Of a stretch of DNA of 64,000 nucleotides, positions 43,264 to 51,605 are shown one piece after another. A program made the position numbers and the translations under genes. The stretch spans positions 299,968 to 363,967 of the forward strand of contig LMSR01000018.1 of the NCBI GenBank assembly GCA_001429555.1, written 5' to 3'. Under the pieces are notes generated by a model. That model searched no databases. It saw nothing but the letters and a program-made list of their open reading frames with translations, and was not told the origin of the DNA. The number at the start of each line of letters is the position of its first letter. Within the stretch, counting starts at the first letter, position 1. This DNA is from Nocardioides sp. Soil797. GTDB taxonomy: Bacteria; Actinomycetota; Actinomycetes; Propionibacteriales; Nocardioidaceae.

Positions 43264-44700
43264 ATGCTCAGCCCGAAGATCAAGCTCGTGAACCGTGGCC
43301 AGCGGCAGGTCGGCGCCCTGCTCGTCAGCCTCGTCCTCGCCGTCTCGCTGCTCGGAGTGGTGGGGCCGAGTTCGGCCTCCGAGGTGGGTTCGGCCTCCAC
43401 CGCCACGAAGGCGGCCCAGGTGGCCCAGGCCAAGAAGTGGAGGCCGCAGGCGGGAGCGAAGTTCAACGTGCCCCGGGTCGGCGGTGAGCGGATGTACCGC
43501 CTCGAGAACCAGGTCATCGCCGCGATCAACCACGCGAAGCCGAAGACGACCATCAAGATGGTGATGTTCTCCTTCGACCGCACGCAGGTCTCCGACGCGC
43601 TGATCCGAGCCAAGCGCCGCAAGGTCCGGGTCCAGGTGATCCTGAACGGCCATGAGTTCCCGCGAGCCCAGCGCGACCTCAAGCGAGTCCTCGGGCCGCG
43701 TACCAAGGTCGTGAAGAAGCGCAACAAGAAGGGCAAGGTGATCAGCAAGAAGCGCGTTCACCGCAAGAACTTCTTCTACCAGTGCAAGTCCTCCTGCCGT
43801 GGAGACGGCGACGTGCAGCACAGCAAGTTCATCCTCTTCGAGAAGGCAGGCGCCGCCAAGAAGGTGGTCATGCTGGGCTCGCTCAACATGAAGATGAACG
43901 GCGTCAAGAACCAGTTCAACGACCTGCTGACCATCAACGACTCCCCGAAGATGTACGACAAGCTGAGGGACATCTTCCGCGAGATGGGCCACGACCGGGT
44001 GCTCAAGGACTCCTACCGCCTCTACCGGGACGGCAAGAAGTACCAACTCGAGGTCATGCCGTTCCCGCGTTCGAAGGCGACCGCGAAGACGAAGTGGACG
44101 CCCTCGCGCGACCCGATCATCAAGGCGCTGAGCAAGGTCAAGTGCAAGGGTGCGCGCACCAACGACGGCCGCACCATCATCCGGGTCAACATGCACGCCT
44201 GGGACAAGAGCCGCGGTGCGCTGATCGCCAACCGCTTCCGTGACCTCTACGCCAAGGGTTGCAACGTGGCCATCAGCGTCGGCTTCGCAGGGGCCAAGGT
44301 GCGCAACATCTTCGCCACGCCGACCAAGCGCGGTCGGGTGCCGGTTCGCAGCACCGGATTCGACACCGACGGCGACCAGGAGATCGACCTCTACAGCCAC
44401 GACAAGATCCTGACGATCAACGGCCACTACGGCGCCAAGCACGACCGCAAGATGGTGATCACCGGCTCGAGCAACTACCAGAACGGTGGCCAGTACGGCG
44501 ACGAGCTGATCTTCCGGGTCTTCAACTCCGCGATCTACCGTCAGTACGCCGACAACTGGGGTTACGTGTGGCGCAACCACACCCACGGCTTCTCGTGGAG
44601 CCGAACCTCCGCCCTGCGCGGTGGACCGACCTGGGTCGGCCCGCAGTACACGCTCGAGGACGGTCTCGGCACCGACAGCCCCGAATGGCGAGACGAGTGA
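43264..44700 (+). CDS. Exported phospholipase D-type phosphodiesterase
   Basis: 478 aa. Signal peptide about 1-39 (LLVSLVLAVSLLGVVGPSSAS). Two PLD modules are present. The first has VQHSKFILF (H186, K188) and GSLNMK. The second has YSHDKILTI (H379, K381) with GSSN later. The usual Asp after the HxK(x)4 step is Glu or Asn, so catalysis is likely but altered. A Lys/Arg-rich insertion sits near residues 140-170 (KKRNKKGKVISKKRVHRK). It may cleave lipid or teichoic-type phosphodiesters outside the cell. A hairpin terminator follows the gene. Confidence 0.85.
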   Translation: MLSPKIKLVNRGQRQVGALLVSLVLAVSLLGVVGPSSASEVGSASTATKAAQVAQAKKWRPQAGAKFNVPRVGGERMYRLENQVIAAINHAKPKTTIKMVMFSFDRTQVSDALIRAKRRKVRVQVILNGHEFPRAQRDLKRVLGPRTKVVKKRNKKGKVISKKRVHRKNFFYQCKSSCRGDGDVQHSKFILFEKAGAAKKVVMLGSLNMKMNGVKNQFNDLLTINDSPKMYDKLRDIFREMGHDRVLKDSYRLYRDGKKYQLEVMPFPRSKATAKTKWTPSRDPIIKALSKVKCKGARTNDGRTIIRVNMHAWDKSRGALIANRFRDLYAKGCNVAISVGFAGAKVRNIFATPTKRGRVPVRSTGFDTDGDQEIDLYSHDKILTINGHYGAKHDRKMVITGSSNYQNGGQYGDELIFRVFNSAIYRQYADNWGYVWRNHTHGFSWSRTSALRGGPTWVGPQYTLEDGLGTDSPEWRDE

Positions 44701-44704
44701 CATT

Positions 44705-44737
44705 CGCTGTGGCTCAGGCGTGACCTGAGCCACGGCG
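44705..44737 (+). terminator. Terminator hairpin after the PLD gene
   Basis: GTGGCTCAGG (44709-44718) pairs perfectly with CCTGAGCCAC (44724-44733) over a CGTGA loop. Adding one G-T step and three outer pairs extends the stem to 14 bp (44705-44737), starting 5 nt after the stop. Confidence 0.7.
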
Positions 44738-44800
44738 CAGCCGGCCGGGCCGTGGTATTCATGGCTCGGCCGGGTGCGTCACGACCCGGCGACGACATCG

Positions 44801-44831
44801 GGCCAACTCCATTTGGCCAGGTCATTGGCCA
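44801..44831 (+). promoter_or_regulatory. Clustered TTGGCCA elements upstream of acyl-CoA dehydrogenase
   Basis: GGCCAA (44801-44806) and TTGGCC (44813-44818) form a perfect 6-bp dyad, and TTGGCCA occurs directly at 44813-44819 and 44825-44831, 12 bp apart. They lie about 60-85 bp before the start, a reasonable place for a regulator of fatty-acid genes. A GCCGGGT/ACCCGGC hairpin precedes them at 44769-44790. Confidence 0.35.
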
Positions 44832-44887
44832 GCACACGGGGATCAAACTTGGCGTCGCGATGGCGCCTGCCGAAAGGAACAACGCAC

Positions 44888-46087
44888 ATGGGACGGCTCT
44901 GCGAGACCGAGAACCTCACCGACATCCAGGAAGAGATTCTCAAGACGGTTCGCCAGTTCGTCGATGCGAAGATCATCCCGGTCGCCCAGGAGCTCGAGCA
45001 CGCCGACGAGTACCCGACCGAGATCATCGAGGGCCTCAAGGAGCTCGGCATCTTCGGGCTGACGATCCCCGAGGAGTTCGGCGGCCTCGGTGAGTCGCTG
45101 CTCACCTATGCGTTGGTGGTCGAGGAGATCGCCCGCGGTTGGATGAGCGTCTCGGGTGTCATCAACACGCACTTCATCGTCGCCTACCTCCTGATGAACC
45201 ACGGCACCGACGAGCAGAAGCAGAAGTACCTGCCCCGGATGGCCACCGGCGAGGTGCGCGGCGCCTTCTCGATGTCCGAGCCCAGCCTCGGCTCCGACGT
45301 CTCCGCGGTCTCCACCAAGGCGACCAAGCGCGAGGACGGCAGCTACTCGATCACCGGCCAGAAGATGTGGCTGACCAACGGTGGTACCTCGACGCTGGTG
45401 GCACTGCTGACCAAGACCGACGAGGGTGCGGACAGCGTCTACAAGAACATGACCACGTTCCTGGTGGAGAAGGAGCCGGGCTTCGGTGAGACCGCCCAGG
45501 GCGTCACCGTGCCGGGCAAGCTCGAGAAGATGGGCTACAAGGGCGTCGAGACCACCGAGCTGATCCTCGAGGGTCACGAGATCGCTGCCGACCAGATCCT
45601 CGGAGGCGACCCGGGCAAGGGCTTCTTCCAGATGATGGACGGCGTCGAGGTCGGGCGGGTCAACGTCGCGGCTCGTGCTTGCGGTCTGGCGTGGCGTGGA
45701 TTCGAGCTCGGCATCGCCTACGCCCAGCAGCGCAAGACCTTCGGCAAGGTCATCGCCGACCACCAGGCGGTGCTCTTCCGCCTGGCCGACATGGCCACCA
45801 AGGTGGAGACGGCGCACACGATGATGGTGCGCGCCGCCCGGCTCAAGGACACCGGGCGCCGGATGGACGTCGAGGCCGGGATGGCCAAGATGGTGGCGTC
45901 CGAGTACGCCAACGAGGTCGTGGAGGACTCCTTCCGCATCCACGGTGGCTACGGCTACTCCAAGGAGTACGAGATCGAGCGCCTGATGCGTGAGGTCAAG
46001 TTCATGCTGATCGGCGAAGGCACCTCCGACATCCAGAAGATGATCATCGGTCGCAGCCTGCTCAAGGACTACAAGCTCAAGGGCTGA
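44888..46087 (+). CDS. Acyl-CoA dehydrogenase
   Basis: 399 aa FAD enzyme from ATG 44888. Three-domain pattern: the N-terminal helical part with ELGIFGLTIPEEFGG, the beta domain with AFSMSEPSLGSDVSAVSTKA and MWLTNGG, and the C-terminal helices with RIHGGYGYSKEYEIERLMREVKFMLIGEGTSDIQ. The Glu in GEGTSD (about residue 376) is the expected catalytic base. It performs the first oxidation of beta-oxidation or amino-acid breakdown. The chain-length class cannot be read safely. Confidence 0.92.
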   Translation: MGRLCETENLTDIQEEILKTVRQFVDAKIIPVAQELEHADEYPTEIIEGLKELGIFGLTIPEEFGGLGESLLTYALVVEEIARGWMSVSGVINTHFIVAYLLMNHGTDEQKQKYLPRMATGEVRGAFSMSEPSLGSDVSAVSTKATKREDGSYSITGQKMWLTNGGTSTLVALLTKTDEGADSVYKNMTTFLVEKEPGFGETAQGVTVPGKLEKMGYKGVETTELILEGHEIAADQILGGDPGKGFFQMMDGVEVGRVNVAARACGLAWRGFELGIAYAQQRKTFGKVIADHQAVLFRLADMATKVETAHTMMVRAARLKDTGRRMDVEAGMAKMVASEYANEVVEDSFRIHGGYGYSKEYEIERLMREVKFMLIGEGTSDIQKMIIGRSLLKDYKLKG

Positions 46088-46112
46088 GGTTCCACCCGCC
46101 GCCCCACCCATG

Positions 46113-46148
46113 ACGACGGCCCGTCCCCTCAGGGAGACGGGCCGTCGT
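46113..46148. terminator. 13-bp terminator stem between convergent genes
   Basis: ACGACGGCCCGTC (46113-46125) pairs perfectly with GACGGGCCGTCGT (46136-46148), loop CCCTCAGGGA. It lies between the stops of acyl-CoA dehydrogenase (46087) and the first lipoprotein gene (46166), usable on both strands. Confidence 0.75.
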
Positions 46149-46165
46149 GGGATTTGTGGGGACGC

Positions 46166-46804
46166 TCAGGAGGTCCACTTCCAGGACGCGAGCACGCCGT
46201 TGACCACGATGTCACGCTCTGCCTTGGCGAGGTCGGGGGAGAACGAGAACGTGATGATGGTGATGCGCCCGTCGTCGTCGATGGTGGTGAACTGCTCGAG
46301 GTAGTACTTCGAAGCGCCGTCGACCACCTGGCCTCGGTAGTGAAGCGTCTCCACACCGTCCAGGACCACCCGCGGTCGGATGTCGAGCTTCTTGATCTGC
46401 TTGGCCAGCTGGTCGGGGACAGATGCCTCGAGGTCATCGAGGGTGCTGCCCGGCGCCTTGGCGAAGTTGACGTTGACGTTGTCCTTGAACCCGTCGTCGA
46501 AGCTGGCCTCCCCGGCAGCAGAGTCGATGCTCTTCTGCACCGTGCGGGCCGACTTGGTCATGTCGATCCAGGCCGCAGGCATCCGGTAGGAGTAGCCGTC
46601 ACCCTTGATCAGGGCGCCCTTCGCAGGCTTGCCGAAATCGGTGTCGGCCGGCGGTTCGGACTCCTCAGCCGTCGGGGTCGAGGCGGAGGAGCTCGGGGAC
46701 TCACTCGGCTCGGACTTCTTCGAGTCGTCGTCGCCGTCCCCGCAGCCGGTGACGAGGGCCATCGACAACAGGACCGCGGTCGCGGCAGTGGCCAGTCGTT
46801 TCAT
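46166..46804 (-). CDS. Exported lipoprotein, function unknown (paralogue 1)
   Basis: 212 aa. The signal peptide ends with lipobox LVTGC, lipidated Cys21, then a Ser/Glu-rich linker (about 25-55). The folded part has a YSYRMPAAWIDMTKSA motif and VLDGVETLHYRGQVVDGASKYYLEQFTTID, ending in VVNGVLASWKWTS. The adjacent upstream gene encodes a protein of the same length and layout, so this is a tandem duplication. No enzyme motif was seen; a LpqN/PsbP-like lipoprotein fold is possible. Confidence 0.75.
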   Translation of the reverse strand: MKRLATAATAVLLSMALVTGCGDGDDDSKKSEPSESPSSSASTPTAEESEPPADTDFGKPAKGALIKGDGYSYRMPAAWIDMTKSARTVQKSIDSAAGEASFDDGFKDNVNVNFAKAPGSTLDDLEASVPDQLAKQIKKLDIRPRVVLDGVETLHYRGQVVDGASKYYLEQFTTIDDDGRITIITFSFSPDLAKAERDIVVNGVLASWKWTS

Positions 46805-46823
46805 CGGTTCTGCTCCTTGGTGC

Positions 46824-47462
46824 TCAGTTCTGCCATTCCCAGGATGCGAGAACGGAGTCGATCAGGTGGCGACGGTCTGCTTCCGAGCGTTCTCCGTCGA
46901 TGGCGAAGGACAGGGTGTACATCGTGTCAGCCCGCACCACGGCGTACTGCTCGAAGAAGAAGCTCGCCTCGCCGGTGTTTGCCTCGCCGCCGACGTGGAC
47001 CGCTTCGACGCCATCGATGAGAACTCGATCATAGGTCTCGAGGTCGTCGATCATGTAGCCCAGCGTGTTCGGGGCCACCTGCTCGTAGGTCTCGAGCGAC
47101 AGGCTGGGGGTGGGGATGACGCTGACGTTGAGGTTCTCGCGAACGGTCGTCGCCGCATCGGGGTCTTCGCCCACAGCGGCGTCGACCTCCTGCCCGCTCT
47201 TCGCCAATCGTTCGGAGATGTCCATCCATCGCGCGGGCGCGTGGAAGGCGTACCCGTCGCCGGTGACGCGAATCCCGGTCGCGGCCGGCTGGGGAGCCGA
47301 GGGGGCATCGTTGGGCCTTGCCTCGGACGCTTGCGACGGCCGGTTCTGGTCGGGTCGTGCCGGCTGACCCATCAGCGACTCCGACGGGCTCGGTGCACCG
47401 CAGGCGATCAGCAGGAACAGGGCCGCCGAAGTCACGGCACCACTCGCCAGCACGCGGTTCAT
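46824..47462 (-). CDS. Exported lipoprotein, function unknown (paralogue 2)
   Basis: 212 aa from ATG 47462. Lipobox LLIAC, Cys21, a Pro-rich linker, then YAFHAPARWMDISERLAKSG, VLIDGVEAVHVGGEANTGEASFFFEQYAVVRAD and VLASWEWQN. These align position by position with the neighbour at 46166. The two genes are in the same direction with 19 bp between, so they are probably co-transcribed. Divergence is substantial outside the two motif blocks, so the duplication is not recent. Confidence 0.75.
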   Translation of the reverse strand: MNRVLASGAVTSAALFLLIACGAPSPSESLMGQPARPDQNRPSQASEARPNDAPSAPQPAATGIRVTGDGYAFHAPARWMDISERLAKSGQEVDAAVGEDPDAATTVRENLNVSVIPTPSLSLETYEQVAPNTLGYMIDDLETYDRVLIDGVEAVHVGGEANTGEASFFFEQYAVVRADTMYTLSFAIDGERSEADRRHLIDSVLASWEWQN

Positions 47463-47558
47463 GGCCCAGAAACTACCCGAGTCGACTTCGGATAACTGCT
47501 TGGCCCCGAGCTCGGTGGATGCCATGGTGGTGACTCAGTGACGACCTGAGGAGACACC

Positions 47559-47750
47559 ATGACCGATGCTGGGGAAGCCAACGCGGATCTCAAGGCCAAG
47601 ATGCGTGAGGCTCTGGACCGCAAGAACGAGGCCCACCACCCCACTGAGGGCGACGGGCACGCGACGGCACGAGAGAAGGTGCACGGATCCGAGGTCGAGG
47701 GCGGCGGCCCGAAGATGCACCGCCGCAAGGCCGGTGGCGGGGGCTCCTGA
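47559..47750 (+). CDS. DUF5302 small protein
   Basis: 63 aa from ATG 47559 with GAGGAG upstream. The sequence pattern NADLKAKMREALDRKNEAHH...GHATAREKVHGSEVEGG...KMHRRKAGGGGS matches the DUF5302 family of small, charged, Gly-rich actinobacterial proteins. Function is unknown. Monocistronic between the lipoproteins and the MaoC gene. Confidence 0.85.
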   Translation: MTDAGEANADLKAKMREALDRKNEAHHPTEGDGHATAREKVHGSEVEGGGPKMHRRKAGGGGS

Positions 47751-47920
47751 GACCCGAGCTGCAACGGGCAGCAGTCCCGGTCGGAAGCCTGACCGGTCGG
47801 CAACGGTGATGCTGTGGTGAACCGCACGTTGGGACGTGTCCTCACCCGGCGATGAAGTGCGGCAGCATGGTCATGCCCTCGAGATCTTCGCGGGCGCGCG
47901 CACGGAGTCGAGAGGACATC

Positions 47921-48955
47921 ATGACCAAGACCAACCCGGGGAACTTCTTCGAGGACTTCACCGTGGGGCAGGTGCTGGAGCACGCCACGCCCCGCACCGT
48001 GACCGACGGCGACCGCGCCCTGTACGGCGCGATCTATCCGACCCGGTTCGCGCTGTCCTCCTCGGCGGAGTTCGCGGCTGGGTGTGGGCTGAGCCCCGCC
48101 CCGGTGGAGGACCTGATCGCCTTCCACATCGCCTTCGGCAAGACCGTTCCCGACATCTCCCTCAACGCCGTGGCCAACCTCGGCTACGCGGAGTGTCGCT
48201 TCCACCGGCCGGTGACCACCGGCGACACCTTGCGCACGTCGTCGGAGGTGATCGGCCTCAAGCAGAACTCGAACGGCAAGAGCGGTGTGGTCTACGTCCG
48301 CTCGACAGCCACCAACCAACGGGGCGAGGTCGCCCTCGAGTGGGCGCGCTGGGTGATGGTGCACAAGCGCGATGCCGGCTCCGCAGCCCCCGAGACGGTG
48401 CTTCCCGAGCTGGCCGACGTGGTGGCACCGGAGGACCTGGTCCTTCCTGAAGGTCTCGACTTCACCGACTACGACTTCGCTGCCGCCGGCGAGGCGCACC
48501 GCTTCGACGACTACGCGGTGGGCGAGAAGATCGACCACGTCGACGGGGTGACCCTGACCGATGCCGAGCACATGATGGCCACCCGCCTGTGGCAGAACAC
48601 CGCCAAGGTGCACTTCAACACCGAGGCCCGGCCCGACGGCACCCGGCTGGTCTACGGCGGTCACGTGATCTCCATGGCGCGTGCGCTCTCCTTCAACGGA
48701 CTGGCCAACGCGCAGTTGATCGCCGCAATCAACGCTGGCGCGCACACCGCGCCGGCCTTCGCCGGCGACACGGTCTATGCCTGGTCCGAGGTGCTCGACA
48801 AGGCAGAGACCGCTGCTCCCGGTGTCGGAGCCGTCCGACTGCGGCTGGTGGCGACCAAGGGTCGCGACGAGTCGATGACGCTGCGCAGCGACGACGGCAA
48901 GTACGCCGCGGGCGTGCTCCTCGACCTGGACTACTGGGCACTGGTGCCGCGCTGA
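47921..48955 (+). CDS. Two-domain MaoC-like dehydratase
   Basis: 344 aa from ATG 47921. Tandem hot-dog folds: the first has GNFFEDFTVGQVLEHATPRTVTDGDRALYGAIYPTRFALS, the second DDYAVGEKIDHVDGVTLTDAEHMMATRLWQNTAKVHFN. The family dehydrates (R)-3-hydroxyacyl-CoA or hydrates mesaconyl/beta-methylmalyl-CoA. The two-domain length matches the Mch/MeaC class, but the substrate is inferred. No adjacent CoA-cycle gene confirms it. Confidence 0.82.
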   Translation: MTKTNPGNFFEDFTVGQVLEHATPRTVTDGDRALYGAIYPTRFALSSSAEFAAGCGLSPAPVEDLIAFHIAFGKTVPDISLNAVANLGYAECRFHRPVTTGDTLRTSSEVIGLKQNSNGKSGVVYVRSTATNQRGEVALEWARWVMVHKRDAGSAAPETVLPELADVVAPEDLVLPEGLDFTDYDFAAAGEAHRFDDYAVGEKIDHVDGVTLTDAEHMMATRLWQNTAKVHFNTEARPDGTRLVYGGHVISMARALSFNGLANAQLIAAINAGAHTAPAFAGDTVYAWSEVLDKAETAAPGVGAVRLRLVATKGRDESMTLRSDDGKYAAGVLLDLDYWALVPR

Positions 48956-48969
48956 AGTCCGGCCCCCGG

Positions 48970-49015
48970 GACGTCATACGCTGCGGTCGCTCCGGCCGCC
49001 CCACCGTATGACGTC
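48970..49015. terminator. Inverted repeat between convergent genes
   Basis: GACGTCATACG (48970-48980) pairs perfectly with CGTATGACGTC (49005-49015) across a 24-nt GC-rich spacer. Lies between the MaoC gene stop (48955) and the MFS gene stop (49065). Likely bidirectional terminator. Confidence 0.6.
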
Positions 49016-49064
49016 GCGGGCGGTGTGTGCGGCGCGGGCGGTGTAGGCCCGGTGGGCGCCGCCC

Positions 49065-50222
49065 TCAGCGGAAGGCGCGGGCCAACGGCAGGATCGCCAG
49101 GATCAGCACCATGGGTACGGCGAATCCGAGGCGCAGGTTGTCGGCGCCGACCAGACCGGTCAGCACGGCGCCCAACAGGGCCCCGACGTAGTTGAACTGG
49201 TTGAAGCGTCCGATCACGACGTCCACGCGCGCCTGACGCAGGTGGTCCGGCACGTCGTCACCGCCGGCGATCCGGGCCGCGGCGGAATAGCTCAACGGAG
49301 CGATCACGGCGACGCCGATGCCGAGCAGCGTGAACCCCAGCACGGCGACCGGCCAGGACGGCGCCGCGACCACCACCGTGAGCGACAGTGCGGCCAGCAT
49401 GCCGCCCGCGCGCAGAACGGGAACCGGCCCGAAGCGCGCCACCAGACGATCTCCTGCCATTCGCATCACCAGTGTGGCGACCAGATAGGGGAGCGTGGCC
49501 AGGGCGACCAGGCGCTCCGGTGTGGTGAAGGTGGTGTCGAGGTACGTCGGTCCCCAGGTCGTGGCGGCGGTGTCGACCATGTAGAAGAGGACCATCCCCA
49601 GTCCCACGAGCACGATCGGACGCCACGGCACGTCGACATCGGCCGGCGAGGGGTCGCCCACCCGGGGCAGGAACGGCGCGAAGGCGACCAGCAGGGGCAC
49701 CACCGCGACCACGGCGACCGGCGCCAGTCCTCCCGTGGCCAGGGTGATCACCGAACCGATCAGCCCACCCAGCGTCCAGGCACCGTGGAAGGAGGGAAGG
49801 ATCGGCCGACGGTAGGCGTGCTCGACGGCCACCGCCTGCATGTTGCTGGCCGCGTCGACCACGCCGAGCCCCACGCCGTACGCCGCGAGGCCGGCGACGA
49901 AGAGCGGGAACGCCGGCGCCAGCGCGACCACAGGAACCGCCACGGAGACCAGGATCAGCCCGCCACGGAGCACGCTGCCGCTGGTCCGTCCGCGGGCCAG
50001 CATCTCGGCGAGCACCGAGCCCAGCCCGGCCAGGAGCACCATCATCAGCAGGAGCAGACTCAGCGTGGTCTCGCCGATGTCCCACGTGTCCTTCACGACC
50101 GGCAGACGGGTGGTCAGGCTGATGAAGACCATGCCCTGGGCCAGGAAGGCCGACGCGACGGCGAGGCGTGCCCGGGACGGCTCGGCAGCGGGGTTCGTGG
50201 CGTTGCTCACGGCGGTGAGCAT
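49065..50222 (-). CDS. MFS transporter
   Basis: 385 aa from ATG 50222; an in-frame GTG at 50210 is possible. About twelve hydrophobic segments are visible, with the short loop GVVDAASNMQAVAVEHAYRRP between helices 4 and 5 and an SFHGAWTLGGLIGS motif typical of sugar/FucP-like or drug-type members. PRVGDPSPADVDVPWRP marks the central cytosolic loop. Substrate unknown. It is divergent from the histidine phosphatase gene with 48 bp between. Confidence 0.82.
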   Translation of the reverse strand: MLTAVSNATNPAAEPSRARLAVASAFLAQGMVFISLTTRLPVVKDTWDIGETTLSLLLLMMVLLAGLGSVLAEMLARGRTSGSVLRGGLILVSVAVPVVALAPAFPLFVAGLAAYGVGLGVVDAASNMQAVAVEHAYRRPILPSFHGAWTLGGLIGSVITLATGGLAPVAVVAVVPLLVAFAPFLPRVGDPSPADVDVPWRPIVLVGLGMVLFYMVDTAATTWGPTYLDTTFTTPERLVALATLPYLVATLVMRMAGDRLVARFGPVPVLRAGGMLAALSLTVVVAAPSWPVAVLGFTLLGIGVAVIAPLSYSAAARIAGGDDVPDHLRQARVDVVIGRFNQFNYVGALLGAVLTGLVGADNLRLGFAVPMVLILAILPLARAFR

Positions 50223-50270
50223 CGCACGTGTGCTGCCCTCGTGGCGGGCAACGCGTGCAACAGTTGCTCC

Positions 50271-50855
50271 ATGAGTGAGCAGCACACGGCCCCGGCGCCC
50301 CGTGAACTCTGGCTGGTCAGGCACGGCGAGACCGAGTGGAGTCGCGACGGCAAGCACACGTCGACCACCGACCTCGACCTCACCGAGCGGGGGGTCGAAG
50401 TGGCGAAGGCCCTCGCGCCGCGACTCTCGGGGACCGATTTCGAGCTGGTCCTGACCAGTCCCCGCAGGCGCGCCCGGAGGACTGCGGACCTGGCCGGATT
50501 CCCGGGAGCGGAGGTCGACGACGACCTCGCGGAGTGGGCGTACGGCGACTACGAAGGCGTGACCACGCCCGAGATCCGCACGAGCGTCCCGGGATGGACC
50601 GTGTGGACCCACCCGTCGCCCGGAGGTGAGACCGCGGCACAGGTCGGTGCCCGCCTCGACCGGGTGGTGAAGCGGGCACAGGAGGTCCCCGGGCGCACCC
50701 TCGCCTTCGCCCACGGCCACTCGCTGCGAGTGTTGGCGGCCCGTTGGCTCGGGCTGCCCGCCACCGACGGCAGGCTGCTGCGCCTCGACACGTCGACGGT
50801 CTCGGTGCTCGGCTTCGAGCGCGAGTGCCCCGCGGTGGTGCGGTGGAATGCCTGA
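50271..50855 (+). CDS. Histidine phosphatase (acid phosphatase/PGM-like, Gpm2-like)
   Basis: 194 aa from ATG 50271. Active-site motif LVRHGETEWS (phospho-accepting H18). GKHTSTTDLDLTERGVEVAKAL, LTSPRRRARRTADLAG and the second His in TLAFAHGHSLRVLAARWLG complete the catalytic core. Rv3214 (Gpm2) is the syntenic counterpart and is a broad phosphatase rather than a glycolytic mutase. Likely substrates are small phosphomonoesters. Confidence 0.9.
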   Translation: MSEQHTAPAPRELWLVRHGETEWSRDGKHTSTTDLDLTERGVEVAKALAPRLSGTDFELVLTSPRRRARRTADLAGFPGAEVDDDLAEWAYGDYEGVTTPEIRTSVPGWTVWTHPSPGGETAAQVGARLDRVVKRAQEVPGRTLAFAHGHSLRVLAARWLGLPATDGRLLRLDTSTVSVLGFERECPAVVRWNA

Positions 50856-50917
50856 CGCTCGTCATCCTTGACCGGTCGCCCTTGACTGGGCACTCGTTCC
50901 GGCCGCACCGTTGAGTC

Positions 50918-51550
50918 GTGGTCCTCGACGTCGGCTGCCCGCGTTGTCCGGCTCCGGTTGCGGAGTCCGACACAGGTTGGACCTGTGCCGCTCACGGCCA
51001 GGTGCCGCCGCTGTGGCGTGTCACCGAGGCGTCGTACGACAGCTTCGGTGAGCTCCTGCAGCGAGCCGCGGGCTTCCCGACGTACCTGCCGTGGCCGATG
51101 GCATCGGGGTGGCAGCTGACCGACTTCGGGGTGGTCGTGGGAGCACCCGGACCCGTGGCCACCGTGACGTCGGTCTCCGGGATGAGCCCCGTCGACGGCC
51201 CGGTCGAGGTCACCCTGATCAGCGAGGAACCCGGAACCGGGCTCGGGTCGCGCTGTGCGGGCACGGTCCACTCCGATCCGGGGGCGGAGATCGGTGAGCA
51301 GGCACCCTCCTTCAAGGTTCGCGTCGACGGTCAGCTGGCTCCGCTGTGGCTGCTGTCGTCGACGGTGGACGACACCTCCACCGATCGCGGGGTGGCCGCG
51401 GGGGAGGCCCGCGGACGTTGGCTGTGGTTGGTCGTGACCCCTGCATCGGCGCTGCTGCTCCTGCGCGAGGAGTGGGCGATCGCCGATGTGTCCGGTGTCG
51501 GCGCATCCCTGCTCGAGATGCCGTACGGCGGCCCACGCGCAGCCTGGTGA
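50918..51550 (+). CDS. DUF6758 family protein
   Basis: 210 aa from GTG 50918. The N-terminal zinc-ribbon-like GCPRCPAPVAESDTGWTCAAHGQVPPLWR and WPMASGWQLTDFGVV pattern match DUF6758 proteins. The body is hydrophobic-rich beta structure with no membrane anchor except a mild segment near WLWLVVTPASALLLL. Conserved in actinobacteria beside PHP-domain genes, as here. Function is unknown. Confidence 0.85.
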   Translation: MVLDVGCPRCPAPVAESDTGWTCAAHGQVPPLWRVTEASYDSFGELLQRAAGFPTYLPWPMASGWQLTDFGVVVGAPGPVATVTSVSGMSPVDGPVEVTLISEEPGTGLGSRCAGTVHSDPGAEIGEQAPSFKVRVDGQLAPLWLLSSTVDDTSTDRGVAAGEARGRWLWLVVTPASALLLLREEWAIADVSGVGASLLEMPYGGPRAAW

Positions 51551-51605
51551 CCGGGAACCCGACGCTCCTCGGGCGGCACCCACTGGACTCGTCTAGGCTG
51601 CCGAG

